Assembly (NCBI GenBank): GCA_025506515.1
Contig: CM046445.1
Coordinates: 2,010,131 to 2,074,130 of the forward strand
Source of the DNA: Flaveria trinervia
Lineage: Eukaryota > Streptophyta > Magnoliopsida > Asterales > Asteraceae
Direction: 5' to 3'
DNA length: 64,000 bases
Position numbers and translations under genes: made by a program. The notes beneath the pieces were generated by a model. That model had not been told where the DNA came from. It saw only the letters and a program-made list of their open reading frames with translations, and searched no databases. Shown here piece by piece: positions 44,003 to 55,801 of the stretch; the stretch's first letter is position 1; each line of letters starts with the position of its first letter.

Positions 44003-45354
44003 GTATGTATCTTGTAAATAGTCATTATGCTTCTGTATTGTTTGATTCGGGTGCCGATAGGAGTTTCGTGTCCCTGGAATTCGAGCCTATACTTTCTAAA
44101 CCGCGTGTTAATCTGGAGAGATCTTTCACGGTCAAGGTCGCCGATGGAAAATCTATTTTCGTTGACGTCGTAATACGTGACTGCACCTTGAGCCTTAATG
44201 AACATGAGTTCTTCGTCGACCTTATTCCTATGCATCTGGGAAGCTTTGATGTTATCATTGGTATGGATTGGTTAGCCAAGCAACGTGCAATAATTCTATG
44301 CTTTGAGAAGTGTATCCGAATTCCTTTACCGACTGGTGATACTTTAAGGGTCTTTGGAGAGAAATCATCTCAAAGACTCAAACTCATGTCTTGCATCAAG
44401 GCCCGCAAGTGCTTAAGTAAAAACTACTTGGATTTCATGGCATATGTAGTTAATACGAAAGCCAAGAGTAAGGAGTTGAAAGACATTCCCGTTGTGCGGG
44501 ACTTTCCCGAAGTTTTTCCCGAGGATCTTAAAGGGTTACCTCCCGTGCAAGAAGTTGAGTTCAAGATTGATTTAATCCCTGGTGCAAACCCTGTGGCTAA
44601 ATCTCCTTATCGTCTTGCACCTTCTGAAATGCAAGAACTCGCTAGTCAACTGCAAGAGTTGACCGATAAGGGTTTCATTCGCCCTAGTTCATCACCGTGG
44701 GGTGCACCTGTACTATTTGTGAAGAAGAAGGATGGTTCATTTCGTATGTGCATCGATTACCGAGAACTCAACAAGCTTACTATCAAAAACTGATACCCTC
44801 TTCCTCGAATCGATGATCTCTTCGACCAACTTCAAGGAGCAACTCAATTCTCAAAGATCGATCTACGTTCTGGGTATCATCAACTACGTGTTCATGATGA
44901 TGACATTCCAAAGACCGCTTTCCGTACTCGATATGGACACTACGAGTTCATGGTCATGCCTTTTGGCTTGACCAATGCGCCTGCTGTGTTCATGGATCTC
45001 ATGAATCGAGTATGTAAATCGTATTTGGATAAGTTCGTGATCGTGTTTATTGATGACATTCTTATTTATTCCAAGACAAAAATCGATCACGAGACGCAGT
45101 TGCGACAAGTTCTTGGACTTTTGAAGAAGGAGCAATTATACGCCAAGCTTTCCAAGTGTGAATTTTGTTGTTGAAGGAGGTTCAATTCTTAGGGCATGTG
45201 GGGAATAGCCAAGGAATTCACGTGGATCCTGCTAAATTGAAACTGTGAAGAATTGGTGTGTTCCCACAACCCCAACCTAGGTTCGTTCTTTTCTGGGTTT
45301 AGCGGGATATTACCGTAGGTTCATAGCTAATTTCTCGAAGATTGCTAAACCGTT
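44003..45354 (+). pseudogene. pol: pol of element D, protease and reverse transcriptase
   Basis: The protease starts at the splice-like junction with MYLVNSHYASVLFDSGADRSF (catalytic Asp present, DSGAD) and ends about 44440. RT runs from about 44500, with PWGAPVLFVKKKDGSF and IDYRELNKLTIKN, then a TGA at 44791-44793 in place of CGA. It continues through IDLRSGYHQLRV and MPFGLTNAP to VIVFIDDILIYSK (about 45035-45080). A frame shift after SKCEF near 45168 and others up to 45354 break the thumb region. Confidence 0.9.
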
Positions 45355-45355
45355 A

Positions 45356-46228
45356 ATGGAATTAACCCAAAAGAATCGACTTTTTGAATGGGGACCCAAG
45401 CAAGAAGAGGCTTTCGAGACATTAAAACACAACTTATGTAACGCACCTATTCTCACACTTCCCGATGGAAACGATGACTTTACCGTATTTTGCGATGCTT
45501 CTAATCAAGGTCTTGGTTGTGTTCTCATGCAACGAGGCAAAGTTATAGCATGCGCGTCGAGACAATTGAAGGTTCATGAAGTGAACTACACGACTCACGA
45601 TCTTGAACTTGGTGTTGTGGTTTTTGCATTGAAGATTTGGCGACACTACCTATATGGGACGCAATGCATAGTTTACACTGATCATAAGAGTCTCCAACAC
45701 GTGTTCAACCAAAAGGATCTCAATATGAGACAAAGACGTTGGATCGAGTTGATTAGCGACTACGACTACGACATTCGCTACCATCCTGGAAAGGCGAATG
45801 TTGTAGCCGACGCGCTAAGTCGCAAAGTCCACAACAAGACTGTCTCGCTCCAAGAAATTCGAGATCGAAGGCAATGGTTTGATACGCTAGGAGAATTTGA
45901 TACCGAGATTCATGTGGATGTTAACGAGGCTACTATTATGCTCCAAAACATAAGGATCGATAGTGACCTTGAGTTATGCATCCGCGAGGCTCAACAAGCG
46001 GCACTAACCGATGAAGGGAAAGATGAAGATTTGATGCCTAACGTTCAGTCACAACTGGAGACGAAACCGAATGGCATGTGGTATTTCTTGAATCGACTTT
46101 GGATCCTGAATCGAGATAACCTTCGACACTTCATTATGAATGAAGCTCATCAAACTCGATATTCCATTCATCCTGGCTCCGATAAGATGTACATGGATCT
46201 CCGTGGTCATATTGGTGGCCTGGAATGA
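45356..46228 (+). pseudogene. pol: pol of element D, RNase H and integrase zinc finger
   Basis: The RNase H domain carries FTVFCDASNQGLGCVLMQRG, VNYTTHDLELGVVVFALKIW and VYTDHKSLQHVF with the catalytic D, E, D residues, ending in HPGKANVVADALSRK. The first half of the integrase HHCC motif follows (HQTRYSIHPGSDKMYMD, about 46150-46200). A one-base loss near 46205, where E has GGTCAATATTGG, shifts the frame. Confidence 0.88.
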
Positions 46229-47393
46229 AGAAAGACATCGCGTCATATGTTTCCAAGTGTCTCACGTGTGCAAGAGTCAAGGCCGAGCATCAACGACCAA
46301 GTGGTTTACTTGAGCAACCTGAAATCCCTATGTGGAAGTGGGAACATATATCCATGGATTTCATAACCAAGTTACCTCGTACACCTCCTAGTCATGATAG
46401 TATATGGGTCATTATTGACCGTTTGACCAAGGCAGCACATTTCATACCCATACGAGATACATACAAGGTTTCAAGGCTTGCTCGAATCTACATCGACGAA
46501 ATGGTGAGTCGTCATGGCGTGCCTTTACACATTATTTCCGATCGAGATGCTCGCTTCACTTCGCACTTTTAGTCTTCGATGCAAGAACTCTTGGGTACTC
46601 AATTGGATCTAAGTACGGCTTACCATCCTCAAACCGATGGTCAAACCGAACGAACAATCCAAACCCTCGAGGATCTGCTGCGTCTTTGTGTTCTTGACTT
46701 TGGTGGTGATTGGGATACGCATCTACCGCTCGTGGAATTTTCGTATAACAATAGTTATCACTCAAGTATCAAGATGGCACCATTCGAGGCTTTGTATGGT
46801 CGTAAATGCCGATCACCGATCTGCTGGACCGACGTTGGTGAAAATTTCATCACTGGCCCTGAACTTATACAAGAAACGATCGATAAAGTCTCCACAATCC
46901 GCAAGAACCTTGAAGTGCAAGAAGTCGACAAAAGAGTTACGCCGATAAGCGTCGTAAGCCATTGGAGTTCCAAGTTGGCGACATGGTTCTTCTTAAGGTT
47001 TCACCGTGGAAAGGTGTTGTTCGTTTTGGAAAGAAGGGTAAACTAGCTCCAAGATTTGTAGGACCTTTCAAATTTTTGAAAAGGATTGGGAAAGTGGCTT
47101 ATAAAATGGAACTACCTTCCGACCTTAGTGGAGTTCATCCTGTATTCCATGTCTCAAATGTGAGAAAGTGTTTGGCCGACGAGAGTCTGTATGTTCCATT
47201 GGAAGACATCCAGGTCGACGAGTCATTGCACTTTGTTAAGAAACCTGTTGAGATTATGGACTGCATTATGAAGAAAACAAGAACCACAACTACTCCAATC
47301 GTCAAGGTTCGTTGGGAGAATAAGTGTGGAGCTGAGTTTACTTGGGAGCGTGAGGACCACATGAAGGAAAAATACCCGCATTTGTTCGCCTAG
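46229..47393 (+). pseudogene. pol: pol of element D, integrase core and chromodomain-like tail
   Basis: It begins with the Cys pair of the zinc finger (VSKCLTCARVK). The catalytic acids are in SMDFITKLPR, IISDRDARF and TDGQTERTIQ. TAG at 46570-46572 replaces a Trp codon inside the core. A frame change near 46915-46960 precedes the C-terminal domain: GPFKFLKRIGKVAYKMELP, HPVFHVSNVRKCL, and the chromodomain-like end VKVRWENKCGAEFTWERE, with a stop at 47391-47393. A chromodomain can bind histone marks and steer insertion; that role is known from the family and not shown here. Confidence 0.88.
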
Positions 47394-47424
47394 TTTATTC
47401 TTAATTTCGGGACGAAATTCTTTT

Positions 47425-47437
47425 AAGTTGGGGAGAC
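47425..47437 (+). other. Polypurine tract of element D
   Basis: AAGTTGGGGAGAC directly precedes the 3' LTR. The same tract occurs in element E at 57209-57221. Confidence 0.85.
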
Positions 47438-49319
47438 TGGAACATCATGTATTTTTACGTTAATTAAAAGTTAACGTCGTTTATTTTTATAAGGATCAAA
47501 GTTGTCAATTATGAAACTTAAGGTTTACTTATGCTTATTTAGTTGTATGCCTTTAATTCTTCAAATTGAAAGTTAATAGTTCAATTATGAAATTTAAACA
47601 TAATTGTAAGTAATAATAATAATGCTAATACTAATAATAAGTAATAATAATAATAATAATTAATAATAATAATAATAATGATAATAATAATAATAAGAAC
47701 AATAAAGGTGATATGAAATGAAAGTTACTAAACTTGAAAATGTTTAAGCCTTAAACTTAATTAAGTTCAAGGGGCCTTTTTGTCAATCTAGAAACCTTGA
47801 AAATAAAGTTTGGGCATGAAATAACAAACTGGAAACCATATGGACTAATTGTGTAAAGTATCTAAACCCAAACCCCACCCCCCTTTTCTCTTTCCCCGTA
47901 TTTCCGTCCGCCGGCCGGCCAAGTCCGGCGCGGCGCCAGTAACCCCCAAATCCACCCGAAACCCTTAAATTTTGGTACCAAAATCATCCCAATCGGTTCG
48001 TTTAAACGTTTCGAACTTGTACACATCAATTAATCACCTTCAAACACCGGTTACAACCTCGAACGATTGAATAACCAAAACCCATTAAACTTCATAACCG
48101 TTTGATCCTTAAATCCTAGTAATAATCTAATCAAACGAACATAAACCATCCTCTAACTAATCTTAAGCGTTAACCACTCTCAATTGCACCTGAAACTCAC
48201 ACAATCATCTCCTTCGATCTCCCCACTAACCGCGACCTGTCCGACACTCGATCACCATCATACAGACCTCAAAACCTCTGATTTATAGAGGGCTTTTTAT
48301 CATCGTATACCATTGAAGCTGCATAGAAGATTATTTTCATTATTATCGGCATTTACACATCGACATACTCAGGTTGTGGTCGGACTTGTTCATCATTCAA
48401 TTCTGTGCGCCGCACTTAAGTCCGGGTAATTGAAGACATGTATCCACTCGGTTTTACTTAGGGAAAAAAGCCCTAAGTTTAAACCCATTAACATTTACGA
48501 ATCAAGGAGCAATTTGATTCAATCTGGTTCTAGGGTTCTTGAGGATGGGGGAAAACTTTTGATTTGGATTAATAAAATATTAAAGCCAACTTTAACCACG
48601 GCTACGGCCCTGGTCTATTGGTTATGTCACTTGCCTCCTAAACATGAGGTCCCGTGTTCGAACCCGTGCAACCTCATGTATTTTTTTAAAAGGTTTTAGC
48701 CCTAAATAAAATTCTAAAATATTTTTAATAAATATAAAAATGGATTTTGTAAACACTAAATATTTTTAAAAGCATCAAATCATTTTCTGTATTTAAACAA
48801 TTAAATAAATTTTTAAAAAATATTTTAACAAAGGTTACTTTTGGTTATTTTTATGAATTTTAAATAGTATTAGTAAATTATTATTTTAAACGTTGCTTTT
48901 AAAGTATTGTTTGAAGCGTGTTAATTTTATTATAAAACTTTATTTTAACTTTATATCTAATTTCATCAAATCATTATAAATATTTTTCTCCTTCATATCT
49001 TTATATAAAATATAATATATTTCTTTTCATTTATTCCAAGAAAATATATTTGGGTTCCAATTGTTAAAAATAATGACAAAGTCCCAAACATCAAATTGAA
49101 ATTTAGTTCACGATAATTTGCTAAACTTATTATAATTAAACTTTAACGTTGTAAATATATATATAATTTTAGGTGTCTTGTGAAGAACTACATTGGATCA
49201 CTGCTTATTACACTTCTTATTTAATCGTCATTCTATACTTATTTGATCAAGTGAGTATTTCTATACCCTTTTTTATATTTTTACACATTGGGGTTAAACA
49301 TGTTACATTATAGACTTTG
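47438..49319 (+). repeat. 3' LTR of element D, cut at 1882 bp by element E
   Basis: It aligns with 39565-41430. The start is TGGAACATCATG, where the 5' LTR has TGTAACATCCTG. It stops in TAGACTTTG, and the 5' LTR continues there with CACTTGTAAACACG. CTTTG (49315-49319) is the target site of E. Confidence 0.93.
48605..48687 (+). ncRNA. tRNA-like Pol III module in the element D 3' LTR
   Basis: A box TGGTCTATTGG (48611-48621), hairpin arms CATGAGGT and ACCTCATG (48643-48678), and seven T at 48681-48687. The B box is altered to GTGTTCGAACC. Confidence 0.55.
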
Positions 49320-50435
49320 TGTAACATCTCGTTTTTTTGTTAACTAAAAGTTAATTTTGTTAGTTCTTGTAAGGGCCATTTATGCTATTTATGAAACTTG
49401 GTGGGCTATTTATGTATTATTTTTCTTATTTAATTTAAAGTTTATAAAATTATATGATAAAATGTAATATAATAAAAGTATAAATACTATTATGTAAAAA
49501 TAATAATAATAATAATAATTATAATAATAATAATAATAATGATAATAAAAATAATAATAAGTTATCAAAGTTAACAAAGTTAAAACTTAATTAAGTTCAA
49601 GGGGGTTAAATAGTTATTCTTTAAAACTTTAAATGCAAGTTTTAAGCATAATTTAATAAGAACAAAACTGCAGGGACCAATGTGTAAATACAATTAAAAC
49701 CCAAACCACCTGCCCCCTTTACCCCGCTTTTCCGGCCACAACTCCGGCCACTCTCGGCCGGAGTCGGCGGGGTCCTAAAATCGTTTTTTTTCCCTTCGAA
49801 TTGAAACCCCAAAACTATGCCAAACGTTCCTAGACTCGAATCGAACACAATTAACCACTTGAATCATGATTAAAACCGGTTACAAATGCTTTCTAATTCG
49901 AAGTAACCGAAGCTTTAAGTTCGTACCCGTTCAAGCATTAAATCGCAATAATAATCGAATTAATTAACATGAACCATCTTGTATCTATCTCTAATCGATT
50001 ACACGTTCAATTCCACCTGAAACACAGCGCAAGCATCAAATTCAATCATCACATTCATCGCGAGGCTGCGACATAGTCGAACCCATCTTCCGATTGGTTT
50101 AAACTGAAATTGCAAGGGGTTTTGCATCAAGAACACTATTCGAAGCTTCCCACGAGTTCAATTTGATTTCCATCATTGTTTGAGCATCGAACCATTCGTA
50201 CGTGTGTCGCGGCCCTAGCAGCGACTGTTCTTCATCTATTCTTCTTCAATTCGGGTAATTGATTTCACCTACACACTCGGTTTTGCTTGGGGATTAAAAG
50301 CCCCAAGGTTAATTTCATGATTATAATCGAATTGGGGTTCGATTTGGGGTGAACAAGTTCTAGGGTTTATATGGGAATTTGGGAGTTTCGTTCGCGATGG
50401 TTCTTAAGTTTTAAAACCAGATTATAACCGCGGCT

Positions 50436-50520
50436 GGAAGCCTGGTTCACTGGTTAAGTCAATGTCCCCCCATACATGAGGTCACGGGTTCGAACCCGGG
50501 CACCTCATGTAAAATTTTTT
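50436..50520 (+). ncRNA. tRNA-like Pol III module in the element E 5' LTR
   Basis: A box TGGTTCACTGG (50443-50453), B box GGTTCGAACC (50487-50496) and a hairpin with arms ACATGAGGT and ACCTCATGT around the palindromic CGGGTTCGAACCCG (50474-50510). Six T follow at 50515-50520. About three quarters of the bases agree with the module of element D, although the surrounding LTR sequence is more diverged. Confidence 0.6.
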
Positions 50521-50860
50521 AAGCCTTTTTGGCTTAAAACTAATTATAAAAAATTTTAATAATTATAAAAATGAATTTTATAAATCCTAAATAATTATAA
50601 AGCCATCTAATTATTTCTTAGAAATTTATTCTTGCAAAACTTTGTAATATTTTAATATAAAATTACTTACAAATGTAATAATTAAATATTTTTATAAAAA
50701 GTAGATTATTATACTTAAAAACATTAAATAATATTATGTTTATGGATTTATCATGATATTTATGGATTTTTAAATAATTGTAAATGAAATCACAAGTTAT
50801 TTACAAAGGATCAATTTCCTTAAAACTAAATTTATAAATTTCATAAATAGTATTTTTTTA

Positions 50861-50868
50861 TATAAATA
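50861..50868 (+). promoter_or_regulatory. Candidate TATA box of the element E LTR
   Basis: TATAAATA lies 350 bases downstream of the Pol III-like module and about 910 bases before the LTR end. The matching site in the second LTR is 58765-58772. AT-rich context lowers the weight of the match. Confidence 0.35.
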
Positions 50869-51784
50869 GATTATTAACTTTATACAAATCCTTAAAATTC
50901 TAATACCCTAGTTCATGTTAACTCGTTAATCTTATTATTAACCTAAATCTTATAATATTTATATATTTAGGTGCCTTGTGACGTTTTATCTTGGAACGGC
51001 ATATTTTATTCTTATTAATCTTCATTATATATTTATTTGACAATGAGTTTCCTTGCCCTCTTTTTACTTTATTTCACACTATTTTGGGGTGAAACATGAT
51101 GCTTATACATGATACACTTATACACGTTTGAGACTTGTAAATCACGTGCAATTCAACTTATTATTTTGTCATGGTTATTTGTTTATTGTAAGTGTTTATA
51201 TGAGATACATAGTTTGATTACAATCATTAACTATTGCTAGCCTGGCAACGTCTTAGATCTTTGGGCCTGACAAGCCTATTTGGTGCTAAAGCCGAGGTAT
51301 TGCCGGCTCCTGATGACGTATGCTTGTTCATCATGGGAACCAAATACACTTAGCCAATCTTTTATACTTGTAATCAAGTCGAGGTTTGGTTGTGACGATA
51401 TGTGTTCTATAACCTTACTTGCTTATGACCTATGACATGAATTGCTACTTGTAACTTTATCATATTATGTATAAAAACCTTGGAAACTCACCAACTATTT
51501 ATAGTTGACCCCTTTTATTTTTATCATGTTCAGGAAATCCCCAAGTTTAAAGTGGACTCTTGAAGCTTGGAAATAAAACTAGGACTTGGACCTAGTTAAA
51601 TAAATAAATGATATGCTACGTTTTGTTTTATTTGGGATTATTTCATTTTTGTGGCTTATGTTTGTAATGACTTTTGAAACTTATAATTTTAATATTTACA
51701 CTTAAATATAGCATTATGTGGCTGTGAACAATCTTAACCCTCACATCTCGACGATTCCGCCGTCAAGGTTGGGGTGTGACAGAT

Positions 51785-51797
51785 TGGTATCAGAGCC
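51785..51797 (+). other. Primer-binding site of element E (tRNA-Met)
   Basis: TGGTATCAGAGCC lies three bases after the LTR end. Confidence 0.93.
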
Positions 51798-52472
51798 CAT
51801 AACTATAGGGATTTAGGTTATTAGTAATGGTGACCTAGACTATAGCTTATGCATGAACCTCATAGGATAATATTTATATTCTTAGAAATATATATATTGT
51901 TACATGCTACATAATGCTATACTTTACTTATGTGCAACTTGATGCCTTAGCATAGGTTGCCTTGTAATTTTCTAAACTTTGTTACTTGTCTCCCTAAACT
52001 TAACTTTGACTCATTAACTCTCCCCGACAAATGAAACTTCTTAATCTTATTCTCGTCAACACGTGGAATCGTATACTTATGCTTAAGAATTAAATCTTTA
52101 GACTTATGTCTAATCTATGTAAATCTCATCATGGTTTTGATTTCATAAACCTAAGAAATTTGTGTGACACATGGACACCTGTATTCTGGATTTCCTGGCA
52201 AAAGCCCTCGGGCTAAGGCAAGCATATCGCATAAATCCTACGGGACTAGTTATGCTTACCTGGGGATTTCTGGGATGAGTGATAAACCATGGTCAACATA
52301 CACGAATTTCTAAGGCGAGTGGGTCAACTTACCTTGACGTGTCAACGTTTCAAATGGTGATGCGTTACCAAATGGAACCATTCCATGTGCCTTACAACTT
52401 TTTGCCTTATCCTTGTTGAACATTAATCCCTGTTATTCCAATTCTCATATCTAACTCATTTGTATATCCAGC
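51798..52472 (+). other. Untranslated leader of element E
   Basis: About 675 bases lie between the primer site and the gag start, without coding potential. Corresponding leaders lie at 42068-42712 (D) and 59700-60364 (F). All share CTATAGGGATYTAGGTTATTA just after the primer site. Packaging signals would be expected here but cannot be identified. Confidence 0.6.
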
Positions 52473-53718
52473 ATGTATCGTCATCATGGAAAGCGTGGAA
52501 GTTCTGATCGTAAGTTAGCCGCCATGATTGCTCGACAAATGGCTGCTGTCATTCGACCATGGTTGCTGAACTTAATAGCACCTTAATGACCAACGCTAGC
52601 AACAATAGAAATGGTCATGGAGAGAATAGCAACAATCAAAACGGGAACAATCAACATGGGAATAATCAAACTTGCACCTTCAAACACTTCAGCTCTTGCA
52701 AGCCCACTAGTTTTAGTGGTAAGGAAGGAGCCACTGGTCTTCTTGAGTGGTTTGAAAGCATGGAGAATACCTTTATCAATTGTGAGTGTCCCGATGCACT
52801 CAAGGTTCGTTATGCCACTAGTATGTTCCAACAAAGGGCTCTTACCTGGTGGAATAGCGAGAAGAGGAATCGTGGACCCGATGCTATTCTAGCACTTACA
52901 TGGGAAGAGTTCAAGAACATCGCCATCGCGAAGTTCTGCCCAAGGAGTGAATTGCAAAAGCTGGAAGAAGAGTTTTGGAATTTGAAACAAAATGATGGTG
53001 ATCATTTGGCCTACTCAACTAGGCATCATGAGTTGAGTATACTGCTACCCCATATGGTCGACACTGTTTCCCGCAACATCGAGAAGTTCATTAAGGGTGT
53101 ACCACCCCAAATTCAAGATGCTGTGGTGGGTAGCCGACCCACAACATTGGAAGAAGCCATTACAATCACCGCTCAACTCACCGAGAACCATATAAGAGCG
53201 GGCACCATGTCTGTGAAGGGTGCAAAGAAGTGGAGAAGACGGCTACCGAGGCGGTTAAGGAGATCAAAGCTGAACCGTCTAACAGCCATAACAACAACAA
53301 GAAGCGCAAGTTCACACCGGCGCGTAACTATGCCGTGGCTGCACCTAAACAACTCCAAAGGCAACCTGTACCTGCGGCTACATCTGTGGCACAAGTGCTG
53401 GGGGCTAGGGCTTATGCTGGTCCTCAACCGATGTGCAGCACGTGTAGGTATCATCACCCGGGGAATCAACCATGCCGCATTTGCACCTTGTGCGGTAAAT
53501 ATGGTCATTTGGTGGCGACTTGCCACCGTGCACCTAACAATGCCGCTGTGGTCACAAACCGTGTTTGCTACAACTGTGGGGAACCTGGCCATTTTCGCCC
53601 ACAATGCCCTCGTCTTGTGGGTAATGTTCCACAAGCCCGAGGACGTGCTTTCAACATCAACGCTAACCAAGCACAAGCAAACAACGATGTGGTGAATGGT
53701 ACGTTAACTCACCCTTAA
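52473..53718 (+). pseudogene. gag: gag of element E, two frame breaks
   Basis: The start MYRHHGKRGSSDRKLAAMIA at 52473 has Tyr where D and F have Ser. A base is missing near 52555 relative to F, and another near 53230. Between them one long frame holds the Asn-rich linker and the gag core (CTFKHFSSCKPTSFSGKEGA through EEFWNLKQNDGDHLAY to FIKGVPPQIQDAVVGSR). The nucleocapsid (53455-53610) has CRICTLCGKYGHLVATC and CYNCGEPGHFRPQC, both complete CX2CX4HX4C knuckles. The frame runs past VVNG into the intron-like segment and stops at TAA 53716-53718. Confidence 0.9.
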
Positions 53719-53783
53719 ATTTTGTGATCGAATTTATTTCATATTTTACCTGTATTGTTAAATACCTTAAAAAAATTGAACAG
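53699..53783 (+). other. Intron-like segment between gag and protease, element E (85 bp)
   Basis: It begins GTACGTTAACTC and ends AAATTGAACAG, between VVN and GMFLIN. The splice-like ends equal those of D although the interior is hardly alignable. The interior is T-rich (TTTATTTCATATTTTACC), as in plant introns. Confidence 0.78.
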
Positions 53784-55801
53784 GTATGTTCCTTATTAAC
53801 AAAACTTATGCCTATGTCCTATTTGATTCTGGAGCCGATAAAAGTTTTGTTTCATTAGAGTTTGAACCCATACTTGCTAAGCCACATACGAAACTAGAAA
53901 GACCTCTTACTGTTGAAGTTACCGATGGAGAACCAATTACCGTTGACGTTATCGTTCGTGATTGCATCTTAAGTCTTGACACGCATGACTTTCTTATCGA
54001 TCTTATCCCTATGAAACTTGGAAGTTTTGACGTCATCATTGTAGGATGGATTGGTTAGCCAAACACCATGCAGAGATCATTTGTTTCGAGAAGTGCATTC
54101 GTATACCGTTACCCTCTGGGGATACGTTGAAGGTGTTCGGTGAAAAATCTTCTAAAGGGCTTAAACTCATGTCTTGCACTCAAGCCCGAAAGTGCTTAAA
54201 CAAGAAGTATATGGCCTTCTTGGCTTATGTGGTCAACACGAAAGTCAAAGGGAAAGAACTTAAGGATGTCTCTATCGTAAGAGACTTTCTTGAAGTATTT
54301 CCCGATGACCTTAGTGGTTTACCTCCCGTGCGTGAAGTCGAGTTTAAAATTGACTTGATACCGGGAGCAACCCCCGTGGCCAAGTCACCGTATCGGCTTG
54401 CACCATCGGAAATGCAAGAACTCTCTTGTCAACTGCAAGAGCTGTCCGAGAAGGGCTTCATCCGTCCTAGTTCTTCGCCTTGGGGTGCACCTGTTCTTTT
54501 CGTGAAGAAGAAAGATGGATCGTTTCGTATGTGCATCGATTATCGCGAGCTTAACAAACTTACCATCAAGAATCGTTATCCTCTTCCTCGCATCGATGAC
54601 TTGTTTGATCAACTTCAAGGAGCTGCCATATTCTCGAAAATTGACCTACGTTCTGGATATCATCAATTACGAGTTCATGAGAATGACATCCCAAAGACCG
54701 CTTTCCGTACTCGTTATGGACACTATGAGTTTATGGTGATGCCTTTTGGTTTAACCAATGCTCCTGCTGTCTTCATGGATCTCATGAACGAGTATGCAAG
54801 CCTTATCTAGACAAGTTTGTGATCGTCTTTATTGATGACATACTTATCTATTCCAAGTCCAACACCGATCATGAGCTGCATTTGAGATTGGTTCTTGAGT
54901 TGTTAAAGAAAGAGCAATTGTACGCAAAGTTCTCAAAGTGTGATTTCTGGCTCGAAGAAGTTCAATTTCTAGGACACGTGGTGAATAGCCAAGGAATTCA
55001 CGTTGATCCTGCAAAGGTGGAAGCTGTGAAGAATTGGTGTGTTCCTACAACTCCTACCGAAGTTCGTTCTTTTCTTGGTCTTGCTGGTTATTATCGGCGA
55101 TTCATTGCCAATTTCTCGAGGATCGCGAAACCGCTCACCACTTTGACGCAAAAGAATAAACCCTTCGAGTGGGGTTCCGAGCAAGAAGAAGCTTTTGAAG
55201 CGTTAAAGCATAAGTTATGCAATGCTCCTATCTTGACCCTACCCGATGGAAACGATGATTTCACTGTGTATTGTGACGCATCTAAACAAGGCCTTGGTTG
55301 TGTTCTTATGCAACGAGGGAAGGTCATAGCTTACGCATCGAGGCAATTGAAGGTTCACGAGGTGAATTACACAACTCATGATCTCGAGCTTGGTGCTGTT
55401 GTATTTGCTTTGAAGATTTGGAGGCACTACCTGTATGGTACGCAATGTATAGTCTACACCGATCACAAAAGCCTTCAACACGTTTTCAATCAAAAAGATC
55501 TCAATATGAGACAACGTCGTTGGGTGGAGTTGATTAGTGACTATGATTGTGACATTCGTTACCATCCTGGTAAAGCAAACGTTGTGGCCGATGCACTGAG
55601 CCGAAAGATTCACAACAAGATAATCTCATTTCAAGAAATTCGAGATCGACGTCAATGGTTTGACACCTTGGGTGAGTTCGATACTGAAATTCGACTAGAT
55701 GTCAATGAGACCACCGTACTACTACAAAACCTGAGAATAGATAGTGACATCGAGTCGAGCATCTTGGAGGCAAACAAATGGTTCAACGAGAAGGGAGAAT
55801 G
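53784..55801 (+). pseudogene. pol: pol of element E, protease, RT and RNase H
   Basis: The protease (MFLINKTYAYVLFDSGADKSF, DSGAD present) is broken by a small indel near 54043. RT follows in a long frame (54046-54810) with VKKKDGSFRMCIDYRELNKL and MPFGLTNAPAVFMDL. A one-base loss near 54788 shifts the frame, which resumes at IVFIDDILIYSK (54819 on). RNase H has VYCDASKQGLGCVLMQRG, HDLELGAVVFALKIW, VYTDHKSLQHVF and ends NVVADALSRK. Another one-base loss near 55772 precedes integrase. F has an undamaged sequence at each of these three points. Confidence 0.92.

Larger units (their letters stand above)
39565..49319 (+). mobile_element. Element D: family-2 Tekay-like Gypsy, 3' LTR cut by element E
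   Basis: It has a full 5' LTR (39565-42051), primer site, gag, intron-like gap, pol with chromodomain-like tail, purine tract and the first 1882 bases of the 3' LTR (47438-49319). The left flank TGATT at 39560-39564 belongs to element C. Its LTRs differ at few positions by eye, so it is younger than A. Nonsense changes break gag, RT and integrase. Confidence 0.94.
49320..51781 (+). repeat. 5' LTR of element E, 2462 bp
   Basis: It starts TGTAACATCTCG and ends GGTTGGGGTGTGACA. It contains the Pol III-like module (50436-50520), a TATA box candidate (50861-50868) and the GCCTGACAAGCC block also found in the solo LTR at 30366-32794. Confidence 0.95.

Noticed and set aside
44884..45135. Minus-strand ORFs across the RT of D, E and F
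   Set aside because: They are antisense shadows of conserved RT and RNase H sequence; their similarity between copies follows from the plus strand.
53699..53783. Programmed frameshift or readthrough between gag and pol
   Set aside because: The gap lengths differ modulo three among D, E and F, while GT and AG ends are constant, which fits an intron better.
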